From assembly GCA_024704765.1 (NCBI GenBank), contig JAKMXF010000298.1:248001-312000 (forward strand): 64,000 bases of DNA, read 5' to 3'. This document shows positions 23,001-33,800 of this stretch, piece by piece; the first letter of the stretch is position 1; every line of letters starts with the position of its first letter. This DNA comes from Oopsacas minuta (Eukaryota > Porifera > Hexactinellida > Lyssacinosida > Leucopsacidae). The notes beneath the pieces are model-generated. The model saw only the letters and a program-made list of their open reading frames with translations, was not told the origin of the DNA and made no database searches. A program made the translations under genes and the position numbers.

Positions 23001-25363
23001 ATTGTATTTATCAACGATGATAAAGTTCGTACTAAAAGCCTAATAATTCAATCCTAATAATGAAAGTATGGAAATCAGAATTAAAATATTCGGGACTAGA
23101 TCATCTCTCACATACCATTAACAATCAATTAGTTTAATAGAAAATGTGAGTATCCAAACTGTATGGATTTTCTCGAGTCGGACCATAGATAGTGGAACCT
23201 CGTTAATAGTTAATACAAATTTCCAGGTAAGACGAACAAATATTTACACCAAAACAGGTCCCTACAATGGTTATTCAATTGGTATTACTCCTAATAAAGG
23301 GAACACATTTTGACGTCCATTAGTGTTTGTATTAACGAGGTTCCAATGTAATAATTTTCAAGTTTCTTATGACTTGATTACTCTCTTTCTGATCGAATTT
23401 GAATTGTATCCATAGTCCAGTGCAATTAAGCTTTAATATTACGTGTTTGTGTTGAGCACTAGGAGAATGATTAGAAGCACTACTACTAGAAGATAGAGAG
23501 ATGTCCATTCTCAAATCATTATCTGACTTAGAATTACGCTTATTTGCAGTCACAGTAGTACTTTCTCCATTAGAGTTAATAGGATCCATATCTGTATAGA
23601 AAGTTGAAAAACTAGATGTCAAACGACCTTGATCATCATAAGACTAGAAAAATCGTATATATTACAATCAAGAATTACAGATTCTTAAATTCAATCCATG
23701 GTGCATGTAGGAAATTTCTTACCTGCTTTTTAACTTTTTTGTGTTCTTTGAATTTAACTAAATTTGATTCGCTTCTGCTTATTTCTTTTCTTCTTTCTTC
23801 TCTATTAACATTTTTAGAATGTCTTGATACTTTTAAGAATGTATCCCGATTTTCAAACAGCTGGATATCAGCTGATGTCAAACTAACAGAATCTTGTGAA
23901 TACTTTCTCATTGGGGAAAATGGATCCAGGGTAGTTATGTTATGTTCTTGGTGTGTATAGGAATGTTTAGGAGGACTATTAGAATTATCGAGATCAATTA
24001 ATGGAACAGTACAAGAATCTTCTATTGAGTTTGATAACAGCAATGAATTCTATAAGAATAATAATATAATATTAATACAATCAAGCTCTACTTGGTTATT
24101 ATCAATGTTAATTTGTATATTTCGCAGTTATAAGAAAAGATTCAGCGAACCATGACTTAATTTACTATACGGTATAATCTCTTTAAAACGGAAATACTGA
24201 TACAGTCAACTCCTGTTACGTATATCGAAGTCTGAAATTTGACAAATATAGTCACAAACCGTTAAACTAACTTATATTTCATTGATTATATCGAAGTCAT
24301 TATCGCGGTCCCTTGAGCTTCGATATAACGGGCGTTGACTTCATACACTCTAACAATCAAAACTCACTCTTATCTCTTCAGGATTTGTAACAGCTATAAG
24401 TTCTCTGTAATATTCCAACCAACTAAACACTAATTCTTGATTTCTAGAATTATGTATAGCCTGTTTAACTTTCTGTAGAATTTCTAATAATGTCACTGAA
24501 CATGGCAGTAGTAATGATAGAATCTGTGTATTGCCAACTAAATAGAAATCAGCATGGAAATACGTATGTATCTGATAGTTTAATTATGATTGCCATCAGT
24601 CAATTAAAACTTAATAGCCAGTCTGGGAGCAAAGCGTGCTTCCCAGCGTTCTATCAGAAAATAGTCTATTCCTGCTCTCAAATAAGCGTTCTATACTTTT
24701 CGCTATACTTTCAGGAATAGATTGAACTATAGCAGGGGAAAAATTGCTCCCAGTTGACCATAAGACATAATTTTGTAAATTGACTCGTTGGTCACATAAT
24801 TATCATATTTACGCACCAGTAATAGTGATATCCACTTCACTCTCCTCCAGCATAGATGCTCGTTTCCTGCCTGTAGTTTTCTGCTGTATATCAACTGCTG
24901 GAGTAATTGCTATAAAGTCTTCAAGTACTAACAAATCTGCTCCTGTATTAGCCCTGTTGAGTTGTTTCTCAGATGTAAATGGACAGAAAAGAAAGAGAGC
25001 ATCTTCTTTCACAGAGTTTATCAGTGCTAGAGACTTCATAGAACCAGTACCTATACACACACAGCTATAACAGACTTCAATATAAGCGAGTATTCGTTGT
25101 ATTCGTGTTCGATTTACGGGAGTTGACTGTAGCTGTATTTTGCAAATTCTCAGATTTTCGAGCCCTACAATTCAACCTTATACGTATAGCTATATACCTG
25201 ATTCCTGTACATGCATACACTTTATGCTCTTCACACATTTCTCAGTAGGTCTGATAATCTTCCTTATATCTTTACTGAATTTATCCTCCACAATACTGGG
25301 GTGTGGTTGTATTCCCAGAGACACAAGACTCTCGATAGGCGCAGTATCTCCAGTGATACTCAT
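17074..25363 (-). CDS. OCRL: OCRL/INPP5B-type inositol polyphosphate 5-phosphatase
   Basis: Eighteen exons on the minus strand: 25198-25363, 24841-25050, 24709-24783, 24368-24537, 23723-24049, 23374-23643, 22764-22976, 22551-22703, 21941-22297, 21485-21709, 21219-21430, 20968-21091, 20709-20912, 18478-18591, 18122-18425, 17814-18061, 17491-17682, 17074-17328; about 1,272 residues. Exons 1-3 resemble the N-terminal PH-like domain. Exons 4-8 form a Ser-rich linker far longer than in vertebrates. Exons 9-13 hold the 5-phosphatase core ([43 protein letters not shown]). Exons 14-16 hold the ASH domain and the rest a RhoGAP-like domain whose arginine finger is replaced (NLFQ), as in OCRL. The enzyme removes the 5-phosphate of PI(4,5)P2 on endosomes, Golgi and cilia. 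Intron 13 contains AK6 and UXS1. The donor of exon 6 and the exon 2/3 boundary are the least certain junctions. Confidence 0.92.
17698..17761. repeat. MITE, family B (short, 64 bp)
   Basis: AAACCTTCACAAACGG and its inverted partner CCCCGTTTGTGGAGGTT flank a small interior, ending ACACTG. It lies in OCRL intron 16. Confidence 0.7.
18628..19164 (+). CDS. AK6: Adenylate kinase 6 / hCINAP (Fap7 family)
   Basis: A single exon of 178 codons starts at ATG 18628. The Walker A is GTPGVGKST, followed by KYINI, then a [11 protein letters not shown] motif and [19 protein letters not shown] and [11 protein letters not shown] complete the family signature. AK6/Fap7 is a nuclear ATPase with adenylate kinase fold that acts in the final steps of 40S ribosome maturation. 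The N-terminus is about 14 residues longer than human. The gene lies on the strand opposite OCRL inside its intron 13; its start codon is only about 36 bases from OCRL exon 14, so its promoter must overlap that exon or its splice site. Confidence 0.96.
   Translation: MASKIPTYDVQAVSINILISGTPGVGKSTHAAELASRIGLKYININDTAKEGDMYDGWDSELESKILNEDMILEEIGLLIKKGGCVVDYHSCDLFPKSWFKLVFVLRTDNTVLYDRLKERGYNEVKMKNNIECEIFQELLEEAREHFGIDSVIELFSNYVDDIEKNLEIMIATIKGLK
19256..19308. repeat. MITE fragment, family A
   Basis: CTCCCGTTTTATCGAACACGG followed directly by GTAGTTGACTG: the two ends of family A with the middle deleted. It lies between AK6 and UXS1. Confidence 0.55.
19340..20505 (+). CDS. UXS1: UDP-glucuronate decarboxylase (UDP-xylose synthase)
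   Basis: Three exons (19340-19715, 19769-20098, 20150-20505) encode 353 residues. An N-terminal hydrophobic stretch (about residues 11-30) is a type II signal anchor for the Golgi/ER lumen. The Rossmann nucleotide site is [12 protein letters not shown]. The extended-SDR catalytic pair is Tyr183-x3-Lys187 in YDESK, next to [24 protein letters not shown] and KRKPDI are typical of UXS1. It converts UDP-glucuronate to UDP-xylose for glycosaminoglycan and Notch O-glycans. Introns are 53 and 51 bp, and the second has no stop in frame, so retention would add 17 residues. It lies inside OCRL intron 13, opposite strand, 175 bp after AK6. Confidence 0.94.
20562..20632. repeat. Inverted repeat, family J
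   Basis: ACTTGAAAGTTCATG and CATGAACTTTTTCATG are inverted partners around a short loop. The same core recurs at 36801-36899. It lies in OCRL intron 13, just after the UXS1 stop. Confidence 0.55.
23189..23350. repeat. MITE, family C
   Basis: Ends ATAGTGGAACCTCGTTAATA and ATTAACGAGGTTCCAATGTA are inverted. The interior AAATTTCCAGGTAAGACGAAC matches the copy at 2310. It lies in OCRL intron 6, next to the exon 6 donor. Confidence 0.8.
24201..24343. repeat. MITE, family A
   Basis: It starts TACAGTCAACTCCTGTTACG and ends TTCGATATAACGGGCGTTGAC, with the ATTATCGCGGTCCCTTGAGC block. It lies in OCRL intron 4. Confidence 0.85.
25070..25131. repeat. MITE fragment, family A
   Basis: Only the right half remains: AGACTTCAATATAAGCGAGT followed by TTCGATTTACGGGAGTTGACTGTA. 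It lies in OCRL intron 1. Confidence 0.7.
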
Positions 25364-25421
25364 TTGTGTTGTTCATAAATTGCTAAATCTAACGAAAATA
25401 TAAACACATCAAAACTAATAT

Positions 25422-25515
25422 GTGTTGTTCGCCTACGAATTACCCTTGCGAATACGCAAACTTGCTATTAGAGGAAAGTCCCTAAAAAACTTGCTAATGG
25501 GAGAACACCACTGTA
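25422..25515. repeat. MITE, family D
   Basis: GTTCGCCTACGAATTACCC ... TTGCTATTAGAGGAAAGTCC ... GAACACCACTGTA; the same blocks occur at 6223, 26040 and 59105. It lies just upstream of the OCRL start. Confidence 0.7.
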
Positions 25516-26039
25516 ATAGCCATATTTCTATATTTCCAACTAAAAAAATAAATGTTTCCTTTATCAAAGGCGCAGGAGCATTCCACATTATAAATCATTA
25601 TATAGCTGAATTGTTTTACAAATAAATAGATAAACTGAATGTATACATAGTTACACTGGTATCTTACAGCTAATTATTGTAGTAAGATAGTTAGAATTAT
25701 TCTAGCTTTAGTATGAGAAGAATCCTTCTCAATTTCTGACCTTTGCTCTACTGAATTATAAGGATTTATGTAAATCTTAGATGGCAAGATCACTTGTGCA
25801 TTTTATTGGATTACATTTTGTCAATATGAAGTCCTTCTGGATTCTAGAAAATAATCGAGTCAGTTTCAAATTATACATTATGAAAACAGTAAGTATTATG
25901 CCATACTCCTAGCATGTTTACATTTACGACTCGTTTCACGCTCATCGGTTAGATTATAGACGAGCGAAATTTCGTCATCTTTCTTACACAACCATTCTAT
26001 GCATGATTTATAGAACTCAATTGGAGACAATACAAATTA

Positions 26040-26179
26040 GTACAATGGATTTTGCCAATTAGCTTTTTTGGACGATTTCCTTTTCTATTCCTTGAACTTG
26101 CTATTAGAGGAATTATTTCCAATACAAAATGGGCTCGAAGTCTCTGAAAAAACCTGCTATTAGGCGAACATCGCTGTAT
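26040..26179. repeat. MITE, family D
   Basis: It contains TTGCTATTAGAGGAATTATT, ACAAAATGGGCTCGAAGTC and the right end TAGGCGAACATCGCTGTAT. It lies about 100 bp upstream of the first tetraspanin start. Confidence 0.75.
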
Positions 26180-26274
26180 ATTCACACCCTGATTAATGAT
26201 TTCTAGTAGATACATATTAGAATATCTTAGAGAGGGCAGAGAACTGTACTGTGACGTACAACTAACTACAACCT

Positions 26275-27625
26275 ATGGGATATCTCTACACAATCCTAAA
26301 ATATGTATTCTACCTATGTAACCTGGTCATCTTACTATCTGGAGCATTTCTCATTCTAATCGGAGTATATGCTAGAATAAATACTTCTTATATATCAGGA
26401 GATCTTGCTACAGAGTTTCTAAACCCGGGGAATTATGTAATTGCATTTGGTGCGCTATTACTCGTGTTTGGCCTGTTAGGAGCAATAGGTAAGTAAGATG
26501 TATATAAACAATTTCTAAACGTATATTAATACAGTGGAAACTCTACAAACGGGGCCTGTAAAATCGGGGAACTTCAAGGAAACGGAGTGAAAAATTAGAG
26601 AGAATTTATAGTTCCATACAAATAAACCTCCACAAACGGAGGTAGCATTTTCGGCGTCCCTAACACCCCGTTTCTGGAGGTTATACCGAAATTAGATACT
26701 ACATTTATTCATAGGGTCAGTTAGAGAGATATCAATACTACTCGGAGTATACACTGGATCTATTGTTTTACTAATTATCCTAGAGTTAGCGCTTGTTCTA
26801 TTCATATTTCTGGGTAAAGAAAAAGTGAAAGAATTAGCGAATGACGCAATCCTGAATTTGATTGAGAATTATCGTACTTACTCAGATCTGACGGTTGTAG
26901 TGGATTTGATACAAACCTCACTTGTTTGTTGTGGAGGTTATTTTGGTACTGATGATTGGGAGAATAATGTTTATTTTAATTGTTCATCAGCTGGTAAGTT
27001 TGTTATTATTGGATCTCATCTAAATTAGCGAGAATCAGTTGTTTTCTAAATGTATGGAGAGAGTGCGATTTTTGAGGGGGCTTCCCTCACCACTTTTAGA
27101 CTCCATTTATTGTGATAGGGCATTCTCAAAAAAGGATTCATACTCAGTTCACATATAGTTAAACTGCAAACATATTTCTGTTAAATCAGGAACTTTGCTT
27201 ACAATATATTGGTAAACTATCTTAATTATACGAGTTCCAATAAGTGGAGTTTACTGTACTTAATTAATTGAGGGAATATTTTAGCAATCTCACGATGTGG
27301 AGTTCCAACATCCTGTTGTAGAGAAGATATACGTATAAACTCACAATGTGGTTACAATGTGCGTAACATTATGGATACATCTAGACGAGCAAACGTGAAT
27401 AATATCGGTTGTATTCAAGCTATTGAGGATCTTTTCAACAAAGAATTGAATATTTTCATAGCATGTCTTTCGGCTCTTTTCATATTGGAAATTGTCGTGA
27501 TTTTAATCAGTTTATTCCTCATTTTTGATCGTAATAAGAAGAAGAATCTTAGAGTGATTGCTCATACCAATCTTGAGAATAGTAGAAATAGTAGAGTAAA
27601 GGAATCTGATTGGGGAATCCAATGA
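26275..27625 (+). CDS. TspanC8-type tetraspanin 1
   Basis: Three exons (26275-26488, 26715-26993, 27285-27625) encode 277 residues. There are four membrane spans: about 10-32, 55-75, 84-108 and, after the large loop, about 225-250. The large extracellular loop has CCG followed by DDWENNVYFNC, then RCGVP, SCC, SQCGYNVR and GC: eight cysteines, the signature of the TspanC8 group (TSPAN5, 10, 14, 15, 17, 33). In animals these bind ADAM10 and control its exit from the ER and its surface sheddase activity, for example on Notch. The cytoplasmic tail is Asn/Arg-rich. It is the first of two tandem genes; the second begins 361 bp downstream. Confidence 0.93.
26530..26688. repeat. MITE, family B (about 160 bp)
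   Basis: It starts TACAGTGGAAACTCTACAAAC and ends CCCCGTTTCTGGAGGTTATA, with an inner AACCTCCACAAACGGAGG copy. It lies in intron 1 of tetraspanin 1 and ends about 25 bp before the next acceptor. Confidence 0.85.
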
Positions 27626-27986
27626 AAATAGATTATACCAGCAGTCTGACTATTACAACCTCCTTAATTGTATTTATATATTACTTTTGTGAATCCATTT
27701 GTATTTTCAATTATCTGTTTACTTCATATCCATAGAGATAACAAATAAATTTACATATGATTTATTCAAAAGTTTAAAATTCTTGGATTCAGTATATTCA
27801 ACATGTTTTGTCAAGTTTTACTGAATTTATTTACTACACAGGATAAATACATAGTTATATAATTCTGATTTAATACGAATTTTGAGATCCCAGATCCTAT
27901 GGACCCAAGGTTGAGAACTGCTGTCTACTGTATGTATTTTTGCTTTTGGATTCCAAAACTAGCTTTCTTATATTGTGTCTCAGTAA
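27626..27986. other. Gap between the tandem tetraspanins
   Basis: It holds the 3' UTR of tetraspanin 1 (AATAAATTT motif near 27742) and the promoter of tetraspanin 2. A hAT-like terminus fragment (TTTTGAGATCCCAGATCC ... GGTTGAGAACTGCTG) lies at 27878-27922. Confidence 0.5.
27878..27922. repeat. hAT-like MITE end, family F (fragment)
   Basis: TTGAGATCC...TGGACCCAAGGTTGAGAACTGCTG matches the outer part of the family F elements at 41490 and 49573. Confidence 0.5.
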
Positions 27987-29620
27987 ATGGCTATTCTCTT
28001 CTACATATTCAAGTTCTTTGGGTGGTTAATCAACTTGCTGGTTGTAATTTTGGGAGGCATTATATTAAGTGCTGGCATATATGCTACCATCGAGACAAGT
28101 AAGTTTATATTTATTCAACTCCTGTTGTATCGTTTCGAAATACCCGCTTGTATCAAAGTCTGAAATTGTACAAATATGATCCCAAACCGTCAAAGTAAAA
28201 TATATTTCATCTTTGGTTATTTGTAATTCCGCATTTATCAAAGTAATTATCGCTGTCCCTTGAGCTTCGATATAACTGGAGTTAATTGTAATTTATAATA
28301 ATTAAGCTTGTAAAAATATGTATTATATATTTATACAGGTGCATTCAGCAGCCAGATATCTCTCTCTAGCATTATTACACAGCCTGCAATAATGTTCATA
28401 GTACTAGGCTCCTTACTAGTGATTATTGGTATTATGGGAGTAGTAGGTACGCTAAGAGAAGTCAGATTTATACTATGGATATATGCAGCTATCGTTGGTA
28501 TTATCCTAACATTAGAGATTGCATTGGTTGCATATTTAGTGTATAGTTTTACTCAGAACAAAGAACAGTTACAGGCTCAAGCGGAAACTGCATTTACTCC
28601 TCTTATAGAGAATTATAGAGATGATAATGATCTGAGAGCTCTTATTGATTTGTTACAGAATGGATTATCTTGCTGTGGAATTAATTCGTTTCATGATTGG
28701 GAAAATAATAGGTTCTTTTTCTATTTATTTAGAAATATTGATGGAATTAGTAAATCGCTGATTTCTCCGCGTTAGTATGGACAATAGAAATTATTATCCG
28801 TTTGAATAACGAATTGAAATAACCAAATGGATTATTTCAATAAATTTCCAAAAAAATTTTTCAGCAGGAATATTCAGAATTTGGAATTCTGTATTAATTA
28901 TTAGTCTGCTAAATATACAGCGGATGCCAATTATAAGAACACCCTTGGGAGTAGCAATACATGTTCTTATGTTCTTCTGACGTTTCTGACAAATATGCAT
29001 TCACTATCTCATCATATAGGTACTTCAACTGCAGTGCTCCAGGCGTAGAGAAATGTGGAGTACCTAATTCTTGTTGTAAGGATGAATTACAACTGAATAG
29101 TCAATGTGGTTACGATGTCAGGAGTCTTTCTAGCAATAGATTAGATAATATTAAGCTCATTAGTTGTTTGCAAGCTTTTGATTTATTTCTCACTTCAAAT
29201 CAGATAACATTAGGAGTGATTGGAGCTGTGTTACTATTGATACAAGTATCTGCCATTGTATTATCTCTAATGTTGAGTTTTGAGATCCCAAACAAACGAG
29301 AGGTAATATAGATATTTATGTGTACAGTCAATTCCTCTTATATCGAACACGGACTTATTGAAATACCCGCTTATATCAAAGCCTGAAAATTGTACAAATA
29401 TGGTCCCAAACCGTCAAAGTAACTTCAATTGGTTATATCATACTTCGTTTATATCAAATTTATTTTTGCAGTCCCTTGAGCTTCGATGGGTAAAGGTAGT
29501 ACTCTATTTTTTGTTCTTTTAATATCTTATAATTTATTATATTTTTAGGATGATGTAATCAAGAAATTGCGAGCCAATCGACCTAAACATCGCAAATCTC
29601 ATCCTCACGTCAGACGTTGA
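27987..29620 (+). CDS. TspanC8-type tetraspanin 2
   Basis: Four exons (27987-28098, 28339-28711, 29020-29302, 29549-29620) encode 279 residues. The layout is four spans with a large loop bearing CCG, DWENNRYFNC, KCGVP, SCC, SQCGYDVR and a final SC: eight cysteines, as in its neighbour. The loop is close to that of tetraspanin 1 (shared WENN.YFNCS and NSQCGY), so the pair arose by tandem duplication. The C-terminal tail is strongly basic (KLRANRPKHRKS...HVRR) and sits on its own small exon, unlike tetraspanin 1. The likely role is ADAM10 trafficking. Confidence 0.93.
28111..28290. repeat. MITE, family A (full length, about 180 bp)
   Basis: TATTCAACTCCTGTTGTATC ... TCGATATAACTGGAGTTAATTGTA, with TGAAATTGTACAAATATG and TATCGCTGTCCCTTGAGC inside. 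It lies in intron 1 of tetraspanin 2. Confidence 0.85.
28917..28978. repeat. MITE fragment, family E
   Basis: ATTATAAGAACACCCTTGGGAGTAGCAA plus ATACATGTTCTTATG are shared with 6409-6568 and 59769-59879. It lies in intron 2 of tetraspanin 2. Confidence 0.6.
29323..29488. repeat. MITE, family A
   Basis: It starts TACAGTCAATTCCTCTTATAT and carries GGTCCCAAACCGTCAAAGTA and CAGTCCCTTGAGCTTCGAT; the right end is truncated. It lies in intron 3 of tetraspanin 2. Confidence 0.8.
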
Positions 29621-29800
29621 TTACACGAATGTCAACTAATTATAAGCTTTTCTCACTTATTTAGCAAATTTCCTTTTATACACTTTATTTCTATTTATTT
29701 TACCATTTTACTTTCACTTGTATTTTCCAAATATTTTTGATTTTGATCGATTCTGCAGTTCTAACAAATTATAATTGAATCGTTTTATGTGAATTAAGTA

Positions 29801-30648
29801 ATGTTTAGATTAACTGTGAGAACAATTTATGATCGTTTTTGTGTTCGAAAGTTTGCAACTTATAAACAAGGACACTCTCCATTTCCAGATACACGAGAAT
29901 ATTTTTATTTTGTGAATCATCAAGGTCAGGTTCGTAGTACTAATTTCTCTCATTATTTTGCATAAAATTCTCTTTTCTTTGCAATTCATATACACGCACC
30001 TGCAATTTTTATTTTTACGAATATATTGCACTGTGTGTAGCTGTTTCTAGATGATACACGAGTTAAAAATTTTATTACTTCCTTCAAAGGTAATTACGCG
30101 ATACAAAATACAATACTTGGAAATATTAAAAACTATTCTATTTAGATGAGAAATTCCTATCTCTCCTCTTCTCAAGAATGAAAATGAACAACACAGAACG
30201 TTGGAAACAAGATTTTCCATTCCTATATATTTGTGCTGGAGAAAATAATTATATTCGATGTGATGACCTACCAATTGTATTCACACAAATATACACGAAA
30301 ACTGGCAATGAACTGTCCCTCGTTGATTTACAATCTCTTGTCCAATTCGATAGTAATACAGACTATTTCCTGTCATATGGTAGTTATAAGGGTCGACTAA
30401 GAGTTAAATTTAATCCAAGTTCTCTCTGCATGCATCCTGATAATGGAAGACTTTATCATTCAGGTCCAGAGAGGGTAGGGGGAGTTGGATTAATCAAATC
30501 TGCGTTAGCTGATGAATTGAGTAGTTTCTTTGTGTATAAAGCTGATAATAAATCTCCCACACATTTCAAGAATAATTCTACAGGCGAATTAATTCCTCTC
30601 ACTAACGAAATTCTACCATTAATTTCTCAACTGAGTAATTGCGTTTGA
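29801..30648 (+). CDS. C8orf82: UPF0598 / C8orf82 homologue
   Basis: Three exons (29801-29929, 30041-30089, 30146-30648) encode 226 residues. The N-terminus MFRLTVRTIYDRFCVRKFAT is basic and amphipathic, as a mitochondrial targeting peptide would be. Family blocks follow in order: REYFYFVNHQGQ, LFLDDTRVKNFITSFK, an IRCDDLPIVFT block and GRLYHSGPERVGGVGLIKSA. These match the conserved UPF0598 family of animals; its biochemical function is unknown to me. The gene sits between tetraspanin 2 and the dynein gene in the same orientation with short spacers (about 180-200 bp). Confidence 0.92.
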
Positions 30649-30846
30649 AATGTATTTTCCTAAATACTATTGCAATTTGCTAGCTCACTACTAAATTGTA
30701 TATTATTGGAATTGAAGTGAAGCCTTACTAGCGTATAGTCCTATCAAATATGAAGATAGATAATATATATATTTACGACTACTATTTCAAATTCTTATTT
30801 CGCAATTATTAGCTGGTACATTTATTTACATCATTTGCTTACTTCT

Positions 30847-33800
30847 ATGGCGCTACCACCAGATAGCGTTATAACCAATGGAGGGAATGATAAGGAGGAA
30901 TTCGCCGATGAAGATACTCCAATTGATCCTCTCGCGTGTCCAGCAAGAACAGGAATAGCTACTAATGTTCGTAAACACACGAAACGTGGAATGACTCAAA
31001 AGAAAAGAGTATCAAATGCTCAGGAATTGTTGAAGGAGAAATATGTAAGTTTCTTCAACTTTTCGCTTATATTTTGAACGAATTTTTCGCGTTTTGAAGT
31101 AGAAATTTCTGTGGATTCCACACGAGAATTTATGTTTGTATTTGTTTAGAAACGTGAACAAGAGCTCAAAGAAGAGAGTCTCAGTCAGTTGGACGACAGA
31201 CATAATTTTTTGTTAGAAAATGTGGCTACACGACTCGATCTACCCTTAGATGAAGTAGTTGAATCTGTATTGCAAGGAGATCAGGTATATACAATATATT
31301 TTCACGAATTTTCTGTGCTATTATGCGAACTGGCTATAAGAATTATTCCAAACAAAATACGGATAACATTATATGTTTATTGTGATCTTTTTATGAAAGA
31401 TTGCAACTATGAACAAGTTTTTCCAAGCTGGAGGTACTTCTAAGCTGATTTTCTTTTCTAATCCAGATGGTGGCGTTGAGAAGACTGAATATGTAGAAGG
31501 TAAGCAACTCAATATATGCTAAAATTTACCTCAACAAATTACATAGAGTCAACTCCCGTTATATCGTACAAGGATATACCGAAATACCCGTTTATATCGA
31601 GGTCTGACAATGTATACATATGGTCTCAAACTATCAAAGTAATATATATTCAATTTGTTTGATATAACGGGAGTTGACTGTACTGTGTATTGTATAGGTG
31701 CTTTCTGCCCAATAACCGCAGATGCTCGTAACCCTGTTGTAATCGGAAAGGTGGTCTCCAAGTCTAAGATAATCCTCTCAGATGGTACTGATTATCCTTA
31801 TACAGGAGCCTGTGTGTTCTTTCTACGTACAAACACAGCAAAAGCCATCAATAAGTCAAATGTAGCACAAGAAGTATTATTTGGTAGTTTTACATCTGGT
31901 AGAGATGAAATGCTAGGTGCTATTGAGAGTCTGTTAACTAACGCGTTTATACCAGCTATATCAAATCAGAGCTTTTCTATGGCAACTCCTAAGGTAACGT
32001 ATGATGAAAATGGTAATGGTAATGGAGAAGGAAGTGAAGATACTATAAAGCAAGAATTTTTAGGTTTGTTGTTTCAAGCTGTATAATTTTTTCCTTGGGA
32101 GTTTTCACTTTTAAATTTTCAAGAAATCGGTTAACATGTGTGAAAAATGAAATTTTGGAATCGAATATTTTCCCAAGCAAAATTTATGTATCCTCAATAC
32201 TAATTATTTTTCTGTTTGGATTTTCCTATTCATGACTACTTAATCTAGCCCGATTGAACAGCTTCACAGGAGCTCTGCTAAACGCTAAAGCTAGTCTACA
32301 TATGTCTGTCCGTCTTAAGTTAGATTCAAAAGGTACAGACCTAAGCAAACTGAGATCTCTAGAAGATTACTTACAAATAGCCTCCAGTAGCGAAGAGCTT
32401 GCTAAACTAGAAACAGCATTTTCTAACTGGCTATTATCCATCGAACAAATTTTGACAGAATCTCAACAAATGAGGAAGGAAGCTGATAGTATCGGTCCAA
32501 GGGCTGAGCTAGATCATTGGAAACAGAGACTAGCTATGTTTGATTCTCTAACTGATCAGATTCGTATGCCACAAAGTAAGGCACTAATTTCGGTTATGGT
32601 TGCAGCTAAATCTAAACAAATAAAGGTACGTACGGATATACTATTTAATCCTGCAATGATACGCTGTTTAGAAGTTTTGCATATACAGTGGAGTTCGCTT
32701 ATTAGCAAGTCGAGTTTGCGCGAATTTCCCTTGCTAATACACCAACGTGCTATTCGGAGAATATTGTCAATAGGCGAAAGCCACTGTACGCATCATGCCT
32801 TAATTTTTGATATATTTTTAGGCTTGGCAACGATTAGACAAGGATATAACAGATAGGACGAATGAAGCTAAAGATAGTGTTAGGTTTCTATACACTTTAG
32901 AGAAATTCTATGAACCTTTATACAAGAGCAATCCGGTAAATATTAACATAGAAAATATCTAGAAATTGTGTTTATATATTTTTTTGTAAATAGAGTATAA
33001 TGTTTGACTGTCTGCCTGGATTAATCAATGCTATTCGTATGATTAACTCTCATTCTCGTTGCTACAATACGCCTCGTCGTATTACATCATTATTTGTGAA
33101 GATAACAAATCAGATGGTAACTTCATGCAGGGAGTATATTACAGAGAATGGACATAAAAATGTATGTATTCAAAAGCGGTACATCTGGAAGATTCTACAT
33201 TATTCCTTGGATTCGTGTGATTCTTTAACTGAATTTGTCGACATTTTTTGCAGTATCTAGACAAAATGACAATTTCCTTTCATGTATATTCCTATACAGT
33301 TATTGGCATGAGTTTCCTTTTATTTTTAGCTTTGGGATTTGGACATTAAAGTAGCTGAGTCACGCATCTACGAGTGTATCAAACTAAATGGAGAATATCA
33401 GAAGGCTTTTCACCACACTAAAAGCAAACTAGAAGATCTTCCTAATGAGAAACAATTTGACTTCTCAGAAATGTATATTTTTGGGAAGTTTAATAATTTT
33501 TGCATAAGGTATGTTAATTGAAATTTTCGTGGTTTCTATTCGATATAATTCGGTATTCCTATTGTTAGAGTACAGCACATTTTGGATATTTACATCATTC
33601 TGAATACATACGATACTCTGTCTCTCTCTAATATCGAGGGATTAGAACAGATAAATTCTAGATTCCAAGTAGCAGCTACTAATCTTAAGAAGAAACCGTA
33701 TGATGTGTTGGAGTATAGGAGGAAAGAATTTGCGGAAGATTACGAGGAGTTCAAGAGACAGGTCGTAGATGTACAGGTAAAAATCTTTTGAAATTATTAT

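Larger units (their letters stand above)
25364..26274. other. Divergent promoter gap between OCRL and tetraspanin 1
   Basis: OCRL (-) and the first tetraspanin (+) start from opposite sides of this 911-bp stretch, which must hold both promoters. It contains two family D MITEs (25422-25515, 26040-26179). No other gene was seen. Confidence 0.6.

Noticed and set aside
23616-23960. 114-codon + strand frame
   Set aside because: Antisense shadow of OCRL exons 5-6, which fit the spliced minus-strand protein.
24784-24816. 33-bp intron for the OCRL exon 2/3 boundary (donor GTGCGT)
   Set aside because: Shorter than any other intron in the window; the upstream donor GTGAAG at 24840 gives a 57-bp intron in the same phase and is preferred, though not proven.
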